A DNA stretch of 64,000 bases, from the NCBI RefSeq assembly GCF_000319305.2, contig NZ_AMWJ02000002.1:558001-622000 (forward strand), given 5' to 3'. The notes under the pieces are model-generated. The model did not search any database. It was not told the DNA's origin and was given only the letters and a program-made list of their open reading frames with translations. This DNA is from Pseudomonas bharatica CSV86. Lineage in GTDB: Bacteria; Pseudomonadota; Gammaproteobacteria; Pseudomonadales; Pseudomonadaceae. The position numbers and the translations under genes were made by a program. Shown here one piece after another: positions 45,706-55,084 of this stretch. How positions within the stretch are numbered: the first letter of the stretch is position 1; every line of letters starts with the position of its first letter.

Positions 45706-45776
45706 CACGGCCGCCGACAGGGTATTGCTCAGCAGCATGGCCCACACCTTGCGCTGGGCCAGCTTGCGGAACTGCT
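45706..45776 (-). repeat. 71-bp duplicated relic of the T6SS effector gene
   Basis: Aligns without gaps to 47908-47978 inside the effector gene, with five mismatches in 71 (about 93% identity). It encodes EQFRKLAQRKVWAMLLSNTL, against QQFRKPAQRKVRAMLLSNTL in the effector. It ends exactly at the stop codon of the immunity-type gene. It has no start and is cut off on both sides, so it is a remnant, not a gene. Confidence 0.88.
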
Positions 45777-46546
45777 CATGGCGCGGTCCTCGACTCCAGG
45801 TCCATATCGGCCGGCCACTCGACCTTCGGCGCCAGCAGCATGGCGACGTTGCACCACAGCACATCGTTATGGTCTCGAGGTGGCCCCGGTGGAGGCAGCG
45901 CGTCAGGGCCTTGTTGCATGTAGGTGCAGACGTAGGCCCAAGCGTGCTCGTCGGCACCCATGGCGGTCAGGGGGAAGCGGTCGATAACTTGGTTGGTACC
46001 GGGTTTGACGATGGACAGTTCGACGCCGAACTGGATGATGACCCCGCCCTGGGCCGTGAAGTGGGTTCTTCTCCAGCGTTCGGCTCGGACTTGTGACCAG
46101 TCGTAGGCAACGGGCACTACCCGCCACTTTTCGAAGGGGTTCCACCAGCGGTATTTGAAGTTGTAGGCGTAGAGGCGTTGGCGAGCTCGGTTGAAACGAA
46201 GAGGCAGGTCGCGGGGAGGAGATACATCGAATTTCCAAAAAAATAGGGTTAACCAGATACCAATGAGTGAAGTTGAGATAAGAATGACCCACTCTTCGAT
46301 CACCAGCGTTCGCTCAGCAAATAGATAAAGCCATGACGATATGAAAAGAGATACGGCTGAGGGGGGCACGAACCATATCACCACCCCTCTAACAAGAGCC
46401 GATGCCCGAGGCAACTCCAGAAAAACATCATCTTGATGATTGGGGGTATCGAGACCAAGCGCTGGAGCCATAACCGGCGACTCTTCGGGAGTGGGCAAAT
46501 CCTCTCGCCATCCAGGACAGGGTGGATTGAGTCTCGGTCCTTTCAT
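45776..46546 (-). CDS. DUF6708-type membrane protein, probable T6SS immunity protein
   Basis: 256 residues with two transmembrane helices near residues 55-75 and 83-105 (VIWFVPPSAVSLFISSWLYL, LISTSLIGIWLTLFFW). The cytoplasmic tail is Trp-rich (RWWNPFEKWRVVPVAYDW), resembling DUF6708 proteins often found beside VasX-like effectors. The ATG overlaps the effector stop by three bases. An inner-membrane protein just after a pore-forming effector is what an immunity protein should look like, but that role is inference. The first half is clearly A/T-richer than the surroundings, a sign of transfer. Confidence 0.7.
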   Translation of the reverse strand: MKGPRLNPPCPGWREDLPTPEESPVMAPALGLDTPNHQDDVFLELPRASALVRGVVIWFVPPSAVSLFISSWLYLFAERTLVIEEWVILISTSLIGIWLTLFFWKFDVSPPRDLPLRFNRARQRLYAYNFKYRWWNPFEKWRVVPVAYDWSQVRAERWRRTHFTAQGGVIIQFGVELSIVKPGTNQVIDRFPLTAMGADEHAWAYVCTYMQQGPDALPPPGPPRDHNDVLWCNVAMLLAPKVEWPADMDLESRTAP

Positions 46547-49500
46547 GCGAGTTCCAACCTGACTTGTCCCTTGATCTTGTCCTCTCTCACGATCAGTCGG
46601 GCGAAGCCTGAATTATCGCTCTTGTCAGGCCAATAGAGGACTTCGAGTTCAAAAGCATGAACTTCAAGATATCCAAAGAAACTGATGGAACCCTGAATCT
46701 CGAGTGTTTGGGCATTTTGCGTAATGACAGGCGCCGTTGTTTCCGGATGGTAACCCGGTTTCTTCCAGTTCGCCGGAGGCGGTAACGGACCATTCACCCC
46801 ACCGCTACGACCACTCGCGATGGTTTCTCCCAAAGTGTGGTTTGGCCGGAATACCTGCAACGCCCATTCATAACCTGACACATCAGCCTTATACCCAGGC
46901 AGGACGAGCTTGTAGTCCAGAAAGAGTCCCGCCGGAATTGCGTCACCAATAGCAAGCCCGCCCGTCTGCTCGGCTTTCAACGCCATTCCCACATCCGCAG
47001 TCAAACCCAACAAGGCTGCGTTCAAGACACCAATTGCCGTATCCATGTCCTCTGGCTTCTTCCAGCGACGATACGTCTCTGGCACTCCCCAAAGAGATTG
47101 TCTCGCCCATAGTTCAAGGGGTTGTGACTCTTGCTTTTTCGCCCATACCGCTACGCCGTACGCAACAAGGCCCAGTAATACACTGACTGCGAGCGGAGCA
47201 AGTGCTATAGCGACTGGCGCCAGAGAGCCTGCAAATCCTGCTCCTGCTGAAAGACCGGCCATGATCGCCGCTCTTATGTAAGCATCTCTTGCTTTTGTAT
47301 CTCCGACTTCTCCTACTCGAACCGCCGCAAACGCATACTGCAACCCCTCCAACGCACTAGCCAACGCCACCAGCGCCCCACCGTACTGCACGATCCGCGC
47401 CCCCACCCCGACTGTCTGTCCAACAATCCGGGTCGGCATGTGCAGATCCGGCCGAACCATCTGAATCGTCCCACCGACAACCTCCGTACCGGCCCCCATC
47501 ACACCAATCGATGCCGACATCACCGCCGCCACCGCTTCGGGATGCTTGTCCCCCACCGCATCGAGCAGGCTGGCATAGCTTCGGCGCAGGCTGTCCTGCT
47601 GGAACCACAAGCTGATCAGGCCCAGCCCCATGGCGCTGGCGCCGGGTGTGCCGGCAACAGCGGCGGTGCGCATGCTGTGCATCGACTCCCGCGCCAGCTG
47701 GATGGAGCCCTCGGCATGGAGGGTCACCTTGCGCGCCAGGTTGTCCATGGCCCCTTGGACTGCTTCGGCACCGACAGTGACCGTGCGCAAGGCATCGCCA
47801 ATGCCGTCGCTGACCCCGGCGCTTAGCTTGTCCAGCCGGGTCTTCAGGGACTCGGCCTTTTCCAGGGTCCAGAACGTGACTTCGACCAGCTTTCCTGGAG
47901 CGCCCGGCACGGCCGCCGACAGGGTGTTGCTCAGCAGCATGGCGCGCACCTTGCGCTGGGCCGGCTTACGGAACTGCTGGTCGAGCCGGGTCATGTAGCG
48001 ATCGGTGCTTTCCTGCAGCACTTCGTTGAGCAGCGAAAGGTACTCGCCCACCTTGAGGGAAACGGTGACTCGCGTGGCCTCCACCCCGAAGTGGCGCAGC
48101 AGGGCCGCGCGGTGCAGATGCCCCAGCAATGTCCGGGTCTTGTCCGACAGCTCGTTGCCGAGACGACTGCTGGCCGTCGCCGCCGCGGACAGCAGTTGGC
48201 CGATGGCGTCCTGGACGGGCCCGGACATCAGGTTCCTGGCTTCCTGGGTGGTGATAAAGGTCTTGATGGCGTGGTAGACCCGGGTGCGCTCGTCACCGGC
48301 GAGAGCATCCTGCAGCTCTCCGAACAGCGGGATCATCCCGGCAGTCAGGGCCCGGTACAGCAGGCTGTCGTGATCCTCCAGCAGCGTTTTCCAGAGCCGC
48401 AAGGTTGGGCCCAGCGGGCCGTCTCCTCTCTGTTCGGTCGCACCACCGGACAGGCAGGTCCCCTGCATGCGGAAGAACAGCGCGACCGAGCGCGGGTCGG
48501 TGATGCTGTAGTCATACCTGGCCGCGCGCTGATAGGCCGCGTCCTTGCAGTGGTGCTCATAGTGTTCGGCAACGTCATCGAAGACCTGTTGCCAGCCAGC
48601 GAGGGTATGCTCGAAGTCCGCCTCGAAAGCCGCACGGGACTGCTCGTCGTAGCGTTCTTCCAGGCGCTCCCTGGCCTCCGCTTGCTTGATCGGGGCCAGG
48701 CGCGCGGTCTCCGCCTCGACATCGAGCAGGGGAAAGTTCCGATTGAGCATCGGCAGGGTCGGATTGACCATCGGGTTGTTGTTCTGCTCGCTCCGCCACT
48801 TGTTTTCGTCTTTCGCGCGCTTCTTCGCCCTTTCCTTCGCGACTTCCATCTGATGCCCACGGATCGCGAGCAAGGCCTGGGAGGTGAAGTACTCGAAGCT
48901 GCGCTGCGGTTCGGCACACCATTGCAGCATGGCCTGGTGGCGGAGCAGACGCTGGGCATTGAGCTCCTGGACCACGCCGATGGGGTCAGGCAGCACCAGG
49001 GCCAGTACGCCGTTGGGCAGTTCATGTTCCTGGATCACGTTGCGCAGATGCCCCTTCAGGGCACGCAGGCGGTGCTGGCGACCATAGAAGCCGTGCACGC
49101 TGCGAAAATCGCCGGGGATGTTTTGCGCGTACTCGAGCACCTGCTGGAGCTGCGGGTCGCTTTCGCTCATGGCGATGCCGACGCTGGCGGGGTCGCTGCG
49201 CGCGGCCTTGAGGTCGAGTTGGTGGAAGCGTTCATCGAGGTTAACGCCGTCGACCACGCCGCCGTGCAGGTAGCTATCCAGCACCGCCTTGGGCCAGGGG
49301 TCGTTGGCAATGGCCAGCCAGGCGGTGGAGTACTTGTTGGCATCGATGTTGATGAAGGATGCCGGGATGTCGTGATCCTCCCGGATACAGGCCTCACACA
49401 GTGGCCGGGGTTCTTCCTGCGGCATCTGGTACGGGCGGAACTGGCTCAGCGCCCCTTCGGGCGAAATCTCGTAGGCCTGCCATTCGCGGCGGTCGAGCAG

Positions 49501-49736
49501 CACATAGAGATAGCCCTGGCGCAAGATGCGAGGTTGCCCAAGGCCGATGCGCACGGCCTGGACCTCGGAGCCAGGGGTCAATGGCCGCAACTGGGTCTCC
49601 CAGGGGCAGGGGCATAGGCGGCGCGCAGGGGCAGGATGGGCAGGCCGCTGCGCTGGCAGGTGGCGCAGAGGGTGCTGGGGACCGGACAGGCCTCGCCGGT
49701 GGCGATGTCGGAAATGACGCTGAAGCTGATGGTCAT
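46543..49736 (-). CDS. VasX-like T6SS pore-forming effector, BTH_I2691 type (frameshifted)
   Basis: About 1064 residues, close to VasX in size. The ATG at 49736 gives MTISFSVISDIATGEACPVP followed by CATCQRSGLPILPLR (cysteine-containing VasX N-terminal domain). One G/C is lost at 49599-49601; after it the frame resumes with TQLRPLTPGSEVQAVRIGLG and QGYLYVLLDRREWQAYEIS. The long helical middle has MLLSNTLSAAV; hydrophobic stretches near 730-760 and 825-868 (AIALAPLAVSVLLGLVAYGV) should insert in membranes. It is coupled to the DUF4123 adaptor (ATGA), and the probable immunity gene overlaps its end. Confidence 0.85.
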
Positions 49737-50680
49737 GAATAGTCCTTCGCATGGGGCAGATCAGTGAAGGTGCGTTTCCAGAGGGCTTCGCTGTAGTGGC
49801 TGGCGAAGTGGCCTTGCAGGTCCAGAGCACCTGACCCGGCCTTGGTGATGAGCGCCTGGATTTCCGGGTGGCGCAGCAACAGCGGGTGGATGAACACCCG
49901 GTGCAGGCAGAGGGCGATGATGTCGCGATGACTTCGAAGACCGAACGCGTAGGCATCGCGGACCAGACGCAGCGCATGCAGGGCTGCCTGTGGCGGCAGG
50001 ACGGTGTCTCCTGTCCAGCGCCACGGCGCGAAGCCGGCAGGGCGTTGCAGAAGGTGCTGCCAGATACCGAGGAAGTTGCTGATCAGCGGTGCCCACTGCT
50101 GGGCCTGGTGAGCCGCCTCCGGCATCACGACCTCGGCCGGGTCGTCAGTGCCGCGTATCACGGCATGAGTGCCCCAACTGAGCGGTAGTAACCAGAAGCG
50201 GATGGGGCATAGCAGCCAGGATTTTTCACTGACCGCCGTGGCGCAAAACAACTCCAGCCGGAGTGGCTCGAACCAGGGCAAGGGGCGCCCGTCTTTGCCC
50301 GCAATGGTGTGGCAGCGCGTTGCGATATGACCGGCGATGATATCCAGTGGTTGCGGGCTGAGCAGCCAGCCGCAGACATAACGCTTGTGGTAGCCCGTGT
50401 CCCTGGATGCGCGCTCGGCACTCCATTCGAGATGCTGCAGCGCTGGCGATTCACCGGGCCTGGCCAACTGAACCAGCGCGGGACAGGCGTCGGGAGTATG
50501 GGCAAGATCCGGGCGCAATACGCGGGAGACCGCAGCATCGCCAAGCGACTGGACCAGGGACGGCACACTGAGTGGGTGCTCCGGCGCACAGTCGGCCAGG
50601 CCATCCAGCAGCAGGTAAAGATAATCATCCGGCGTGCGGTGATGCTCGAGGAAATGCGTGACAGCCCTCCCCGCCTTCAT
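49733..50680 (-). CDS. DUF4123 T6SS adaptor/chaperone
   Basis: 315 residues from the ATG at 50680 (MKAGRAVTHFLEHHRTPDDY). Typical DUF4123 start (DDYLYLLLDGLADCA), then FEPLRLELFCATAVSEKSW. DUF4123 proteins (Tap/TEC) load a specific effector onto VgrG and are not secreted. Both ends overlap neighbours by ATGA: with vgrG upstream and the VasX-like effector downstream, which ties this adaptor to that effector. Confidence 0.88.
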   Translation of the reverse strand: MKAGRAVTHFLEHHRTPDDYLYLLLDGLADCAPEHPLSVPSLVQSLGDAAVSRVLRPDLAHTPDACPALVQLARPGESPALQHLEWSAERASRDTGYHKRYVCGWLLSPQPLDIIAGHIATRCHTIAGKDGRPLPWFEPLRLELFCATAVSEKSWLLCPIRFWLLPLSWGTHAVIRGTDDPAEVVMPEAAHQAQQWAPLISNFLGIWQHLLQRPAGFAPWRWTGDTVLPPQAALHALRLVRDAYAFGLRSHRDIIALCLHRVFIHPLLLRHPEIQALITKAGSGALDLQGHFASHYSEALWKRTFTDLPHAKDYS

Positions 50681-52749
50681 TTGATTTTCCTTTCGCATAG
50701 GGCGTGCTCGCCTTCCAGCACCTTGCTGGTCTGGGACAGGTTGTTGCCGCTGCCTCCTGCGGGCTTGTTCATGGGGCCCTTGAGCGTGAGCGCGATGCCA
50801 TCCAGCGTGATGCCTGCAGCATCGATGCGCAGCGTGCCGCCGGGGCCCTTGAGGACCAGAGTGTCGGCGCTGCCGATTTCATGGACCCGGGTGCGGTGGA
50901 CGATGCGCTGGCCCGCTTGCAACATGACGTCGCCTTGCACCTGCTGTCGCAGATTCCCGCCGATCTCGATGTGGTGGTCGGCGGTCGTGGTGTCATGACG
51001 GTCGTTGCCGACCTCTTCGGTCCGGTCCCCGGCCGTGGTGATGCTGTGGTTGCCGCCGACTATCAGGTCGTCGTGTTCGCCAATCTCATGGCGCCGGTTC
51101 TCCCCGATCAGCACCTGCTCGTCGTTGCCCACCGTGTTCTTGCGGTCGTGACCGACGGTAAGGCTCTCGTCGTTGTCCACCTGCTCGCTGCGGTCATTCC
51201 CGACGTGGGTGGTTTCGTCGTTCCTGACTTCGTTCCTCTGGTTTCTCTGGGCATGGATGAAGACTTCTTCCTGCCCCGCTTCGTCCTCGAAGCTCAGCTC
51301 GTTGAAACCATTGCCCTTGTGGGTCTGGCTCTTGAAGACCATTCGGGTCTTGTTTGCGGGCAGTTCGTAGGGCGGGCGCTGAAGTGCCGTGTAGCATCGA
51401 CCGGTGATCACTGGCTGGTCAGCGTCCCCGTTCTGGTAGCTGACAATCACGCCCTGACCGATGCGCGGGATTGCCATATGCCCCCATAGCGCTCCGGCGA
51501 TGCCTTGCGAAACCTGGATCCAGCAGGAGCTGTGTTCGTCTTCGTTGCCTTCCCGGTCCCACGGAAACTGCACCTTCACCCGGCCGTATTCATCGCAATA
51601 GATTTCCTCGCCCGGCGGCCCCACTACCGTGGCCATCTGCGGGCCGTCGATGCGTGGTTTGGGCAGCGGCTCGGGGCGCCATTCGGCGTCGTGCGGGACC
51701 AGGGTGGCGATGCAGTTGTAGTGGGTGCCACGATCAGCATCGGCGCTATCTTCTTCCTGGCTGACGTACTGCTTGCCGTGGTGCTCCAGGTGCACCGGGC
51801 GCCAGCCGCGGTTCATGTCCTCGCGGGGGTGACCCACCATGTCGAAAAACAAGCCGGGGACCAGCCGGGCATCGTCGCCCTCGGCAATGACCTGGCAGGC
51901 GTCACCGCGCAGGCCGAGCAGGCGGCTGCGGCTGAAGGCCTCGCCGGGCTTTTCTCCGCGGTAGCGACCAGGGTAGTCGTAGCGCTCGTAACTGTCCGCC
52001 TGGTGCTCGAGGTCGGTGGCCTTGTACGTGCTCTGCTCGGTGTATCTCGGGTTCTTGAAGCTGTAGTCGCGCTGCACCTGGCGGGCGCTGCGCACGTTCT
52101 CGCTGTAGGTGAAGCGGTGCAGCGCCGGGCCCGGGCGGTCGGCGCCGGGCTTGGGGTTGTATTCCACCGGCGGGCCGGGCTGCTTGCCGAAGATCCACAG
52201 GTAGTCGCAGTGGATCAGGCGGTGGCCTTCCTCACTGTGCAGGAAGCCATAGAAAAAGCCCTCTTCGCGCATGATGCGCTCGACGAAGTGATAGTCGGTG
52301 TCGCCGGCCTGCACGCAGTATTCGCGGACAGTGTGGGGCTTGGCGGCGCGCAGTTCGTAGTCGAGGGTGAGGGCGTGTTTTTTCAGCATCACGTTGGCGA
52401 TGTCGGGCACGCTGAGGGTCTGGAAGATGCGCCAGTCCGAACACAGCTGCAGGCGGGCCAGGCGGGGTTCGACGAGCGCACGGTAGCGGGTGTGGCGAAA
52501 GCCGGTCTCACCTTGCTGGAAGCCGCTGACCGAACCGTGGACGTAGCGTACGGGCTGGCCGCCCTGCCAGAGGGTGAACAGCGCGGGGCGGTCGAGGATC
52601 TCGCCGAACTTCACGGCGGCATCGGTGCTGCTCAGGTCGACTTCGAGGCGAAAGGTTTCGGAAAGGGCCTCGGTGAGGTGGAACTCGACGACTTCGAATT
52701 CACCGGCTGCTGCGGTGAAGGTGAAGCGCAGATCGGATTGAACGGCCAT
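50677..52749 (-). CDS. vgrG: type VI secretion spike protein VgrG (TssI)
   Basis: 690 residues. N-terminal gp27-like part (LRFTFTAAAGEFEVVEFHLT, DYHFVERIMREEGFFYGF), gp5/OB part (VKVQFPWDREGNEDEHSSCW, WGHMAIPRIGQGVIVSYQNG), then a beta-helix of short repeats of the type VGND-R-E-V (GNDRSEQVDNDESLTVGHDR). No extra enzymatic C-terminal domain is obvious. It tips the Hcp tube and carries the effector. No other T6SS structural gene is in the window, so this is a satellite vgrG module. Confidence 0.95.
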   Translation of the reverse strand: MAVQSDLRFTFTAAAGEFEVVEFHLTEALSETFRLEVDLSSTDAAVKFGEILDRPALFTLWQGGQPVRYVHGSVSGFQQGETGFRHTRYRALVEPRLARLQLCSDWRIFQTLSVPDIANVMLKKHALTLDYELRAAKPHTVREYCVQAGDTDYHFVERIMREEGFFYGFLHSEEGHRLIHCDYLWIFGKQPGPPVEYNPKPGADRPGPALHRFTYSENVRSARQVQRDYSFKNPRYTEQSTYKATDLEHQADSYERYDYPGRYRGEKPGEAFSRSRLLGLRGDACQVIAEGDDARLVPGLFFDMVGHPREDMNRGWRPVHLEHHGKQYVSQEEDSADADRGTHYNCIATLVPHDAEWRPEPLPKPRIDGPQMATVVGPPGEEIYCDEYGRVKVQFPWDREGNEDEHSSCWIQVSQGIAGALWGHMAIPRIGQGVIVSYQNGDADQPVITGRCYTALQRPPYELPANKTRMVFKSQTHKGNGFNELSFEDEAGQEEVFIHAQRNQRNEVRNDETTHVGNDRSEQVDNDESLTVGHDRKNTVGNDEQVLIGENRRHEIGEHDDLIVGGNHSITTAGDRTEEVGNDRHDTTTADHHIEIGGNLRQQVQGDVMLQAGQRIVHRTRVHEIGSADTLVLKGPGGTLRIDAAGITLDGIALTLKGPMNKPAGGSGNNLSQTSKVLEGEHALCERKIK

Positions 52750-52871
52750 GGCGGATGTCCCGGGGAACGAATTCCCCGGAATCCTGACTGCCGGTCAACC
52801 AGTGGTATATAGGAAAAGTCCCAAGCCAACGCATGAAAAGACTGCGCTTTTGAAGCCGGATCCAGCCGGCC

Positions 52872-54824
52872 TCATCGGCGCTCTAAACGAAATACACCCA
52901 GCGCCTCCCCCAACCCCGCACTCAGCCGCTGCAATCCCTCACTCGCCTCCTCCAGCCGCGCACACTCCGCCGCATTCTGCTCCACCACCCGCTCCACCTC
53001 GCCCGCCGCATCATCCACCCGCCAGGCGAGATCCTGCTGGGTCCGCGCCGCTTCGGCGATATGCCCGGCAGCACTCTCCACCTCGACAATGCTCGCCGTG
53101 ATTGCCGCCAGCACTGCACTGGCCCGAGCCGTCAGTTCCACACCTTCACCAGTCAGTCGCTGGCTGTCATCCAGGCTGGCCGCCGCCGTCCGTGTCACCT
53201 CGCCCAGGCGCTGGATCATCCCGTCGATCTCCCCGGTGGACGCCCGGGTCCGGCTGGCCAATCCGCGCACCTCGTCCGCCACCACGGCGAACCCTCGCCC
53301 ATGTTCCCCGGCCCGCGCAGCCTCGATCGCCGCATTCAACGCCAGCAGATTGGTCTGCTCGGCCACCGCGCTGATCACATCCAGCACGCCGGTAATGGCC
53401 TCGCTCTGGCTTTGCAGCAGTTGCATGGCCGCAGTCCCCGCCGCCATTTCCCCGGACAACCGCTGAAGACTCTGGCTCGCCTCGCGCACCAGCCGGTCCC
53501 CTTCGTGAATCAAGGAACTGGCCTGCCCCAGGCTAGCCTGGCTTGCATCGACCCGCTGATTGACCTGCACCGTCGCCTGGGTCATCAACTGCATGGCCTG
53601 CATTACCTCGCCGGTCTGCCGCCGCTGCGCCCGCACGCCCTGCCCCGTGCGCTCGACCATTCCGGCCAGGGTGCCGGCGGCGACATCCAGTTGGTCCGCA
53701 TCCCCGCCGATGCGCCCGACCAGATCCCGCAGTGCCTGCAACATCACGCCGATCGCCTCGTTCAATTGCCCCAGTTCATCGCTGCGTCCCAGCCTTGGCA
53801 GGCGCCCGTGCAGATCCCCGGCGGCGACCCGCTGTGCCAGCGCCAGCATCTGCCGGACAGGCACGGCGATCGAGCGGCGGATCAACACGCAGGCCGTGAT
53901 GCTCGACAGCAAGGCCAGCCCGAGCATCAGCGCCAGTTGCAGGTCCAGGTGCCGACGTCGCACTTCCCAGGCCTGGACAGCACGCTCGCGCTCACCATCC
54001 AGGGCGGCAATCACCTGCTGCGCCGCGTTGCTCATCGCCGCCTGCTGGCCCTGGGCCTGCTCGCCGCTATCGCTGTAGCGCAGGAACGCCTGGCGGTACT
54101 CCTCAAGCGCCGCGGCGGCCTCATCCAGGGCCTGACGACGCTCTCCCTCCAGCCGGGCGGCAAGGCTGCTTAATGCGCTGCCCAGTTCATTGACCCGGTT
54201 GATCCAGTCGTCGCGATAGCGCTGCTGCGGATCGAGGGTGAAATACAGCTCGCTGTCACGCAGGTTGGCCAGCCGCTCGCGCAGCGCGGCGGCGTCCTCC
54301 AGCAGTTGCATGGCCGCCGTGCCGGGTGACTGGTCCTGCTCCAGCCCGGCATTGATGTCATCCAGCTGATCGAGGAACACCCCGGCAAACCGTTGCCCTG
54401 CCCCCTGTGCCAGTTCCTGCATGCGCAGTCGCGCATCCTGGGCTTGCAGGCGGGCCCCGGCATAAGCCTGGAAGCCCTGCAGGTACTCCATGCCAAGCCT
54501 GGCGAAATCCCCGTCGACCGACTCGTCGCGCAGCTTCTGCAAGGCCATGGTCACGTGCCCGGCGGACTCGTCAGTGACCAGCAAGGCGAACGCCTTCTCC
54601 GCCTGCCGCGCCTCGGCCAGGTGATTCTGCAAACGCTCCAGCTCGCGCAAGCGCTCGCTATTGGCCTGGCTCACCTGCAACGCGTACCAGGCCGCCAGCC
54701 CCATGCCAAGGGTGCACACCAGCACCAGGGCAAAGCCCAGCGACAGCTTGCCGCCCACGCTGAGACGAGCGAACGCGCCGGCGGACGGGATGGTTTCGAA
54801 CACACTGGAAACGGACAAGGGCAT
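52872..54824 (-). CDS. methyl-accepting chemotaxis protein, helical (HBM-like) sensor
   Basis: About 650 residues. First membrane helix KLSLGFALVLVCTLGMGLAA, a long all-helical periplasmic domain of about 250 residues (to residue ~290) as in HBM-type receptors, second helix LALMLGLALLSSITACVLI, HAMP, and the signalling domain with LLALNAAIEAARAGEHGRGF and DEVRGLASRTRASTGEI. An AGGAGG sequence directly touches the ATG at 54824, so a TTG two codons downstream with better spacing could be the true start. The sensor is divergent from the hydrolase operon and may sense its aromatic substrate. Confidence 0.9.
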   Translation of the reverse strand: MPLSVSSVFETIPSAGAFARLSVGGKLSLGFALVLVCTLGMGLAAWYALQVSQANSERLRELERLQNHLAEARQAEKAFALLVTDESAGHVTMALQKLRDESVDGDFARLGMEYLQGFQAYAGARLQAQDARLRMQELAQGAGQRFAGVFLDQLDDINAGLEQDQSPGTAAMQLLEDAAALRERLANLRDSELYFTLDPQQRYRDDWINRVNELGSALSSLAARLEGERRQALDEAAAALEEYRQAFLRYSDSGEQAQGQQAAMSNAAQQVIAALDGERERAVQAWEVRRRHLDLQLALMLGLALLSSITACVLIRRSIAVPVRQMLALAQRVAAGDLHGRLPRLGRSDELGQLNEAIGVMLQALRDLVGRIGGDADQLDVAAGTLAGMVERTGQGVRAQRRQTGEVMQAMQLMTQATVQVNQRVDASQASLGQASSLIHEGDRLVREASQSLQRLSGEMAAGTAAMQLLQSQSEAITGVLDVISAVAEQTNLLALNAAIEAARAGEHGRGFAVVADEVRGLASRTRASTGEIDGMIQRLGEVTRTAAASLDDSQRLTGEGVELTARASAVLAAITASIVEVESAAGHIAEAARTQQDLAWRVDDAAGEVERVVEQNAAECARLEEASEGLQRLSAGLGEALGVFRLERR

Positions 54825-55084
54825 CCTCCTCGCAAAGCCGCGCGTCGTGCGCGGCCGCCCATCCTGCCCGCCTCATTCCCCGCTCCACCAATCGCATCTG
54901 GCGATGCGACGCATCGGCCCGCGCCATGTATCGCGTGCCCGGATAGCTGGCATCCGAACAAGCGATTTGTCCGATTCCCGAGGCCCGTGCGAGTTTGCAA
55001 CGGCTGCCCGAAGGGCGGTCGCCGCGTGCTTCGGCAGATCTGCGCTGCATGCCGGCGACGTGCATAACAAGAAGGAAAACAACC

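Noticed and set aside
45637..45957. A 106-residue minus-strand gene holding the 71-bp effector-like block
   Set aside because: Most of it is antisense or frame-shadow of the LysR end and the immunity gene; only the 71-bp block has similarity, so it is a relic.
2637..49736. Programmed ribosomal frameshifting as cause of the many frame breaks
   Set aside because: Too many genes, all with the same kind of C/G-run loss, and no slippery heptamer with a following structure; sequence error explains all.
50677..52749. A C-terminal toxin domain fused to VgrG
   Set aside because: The tail after the beta-helix repeats is only short and without a catalytic motif; the effector is a separate gene downstream.
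51505..52812. A 435-residue plus-strand frame opposite vgrG
   Set aside because: Shadow of vgrG; no motif and no ribosome site.
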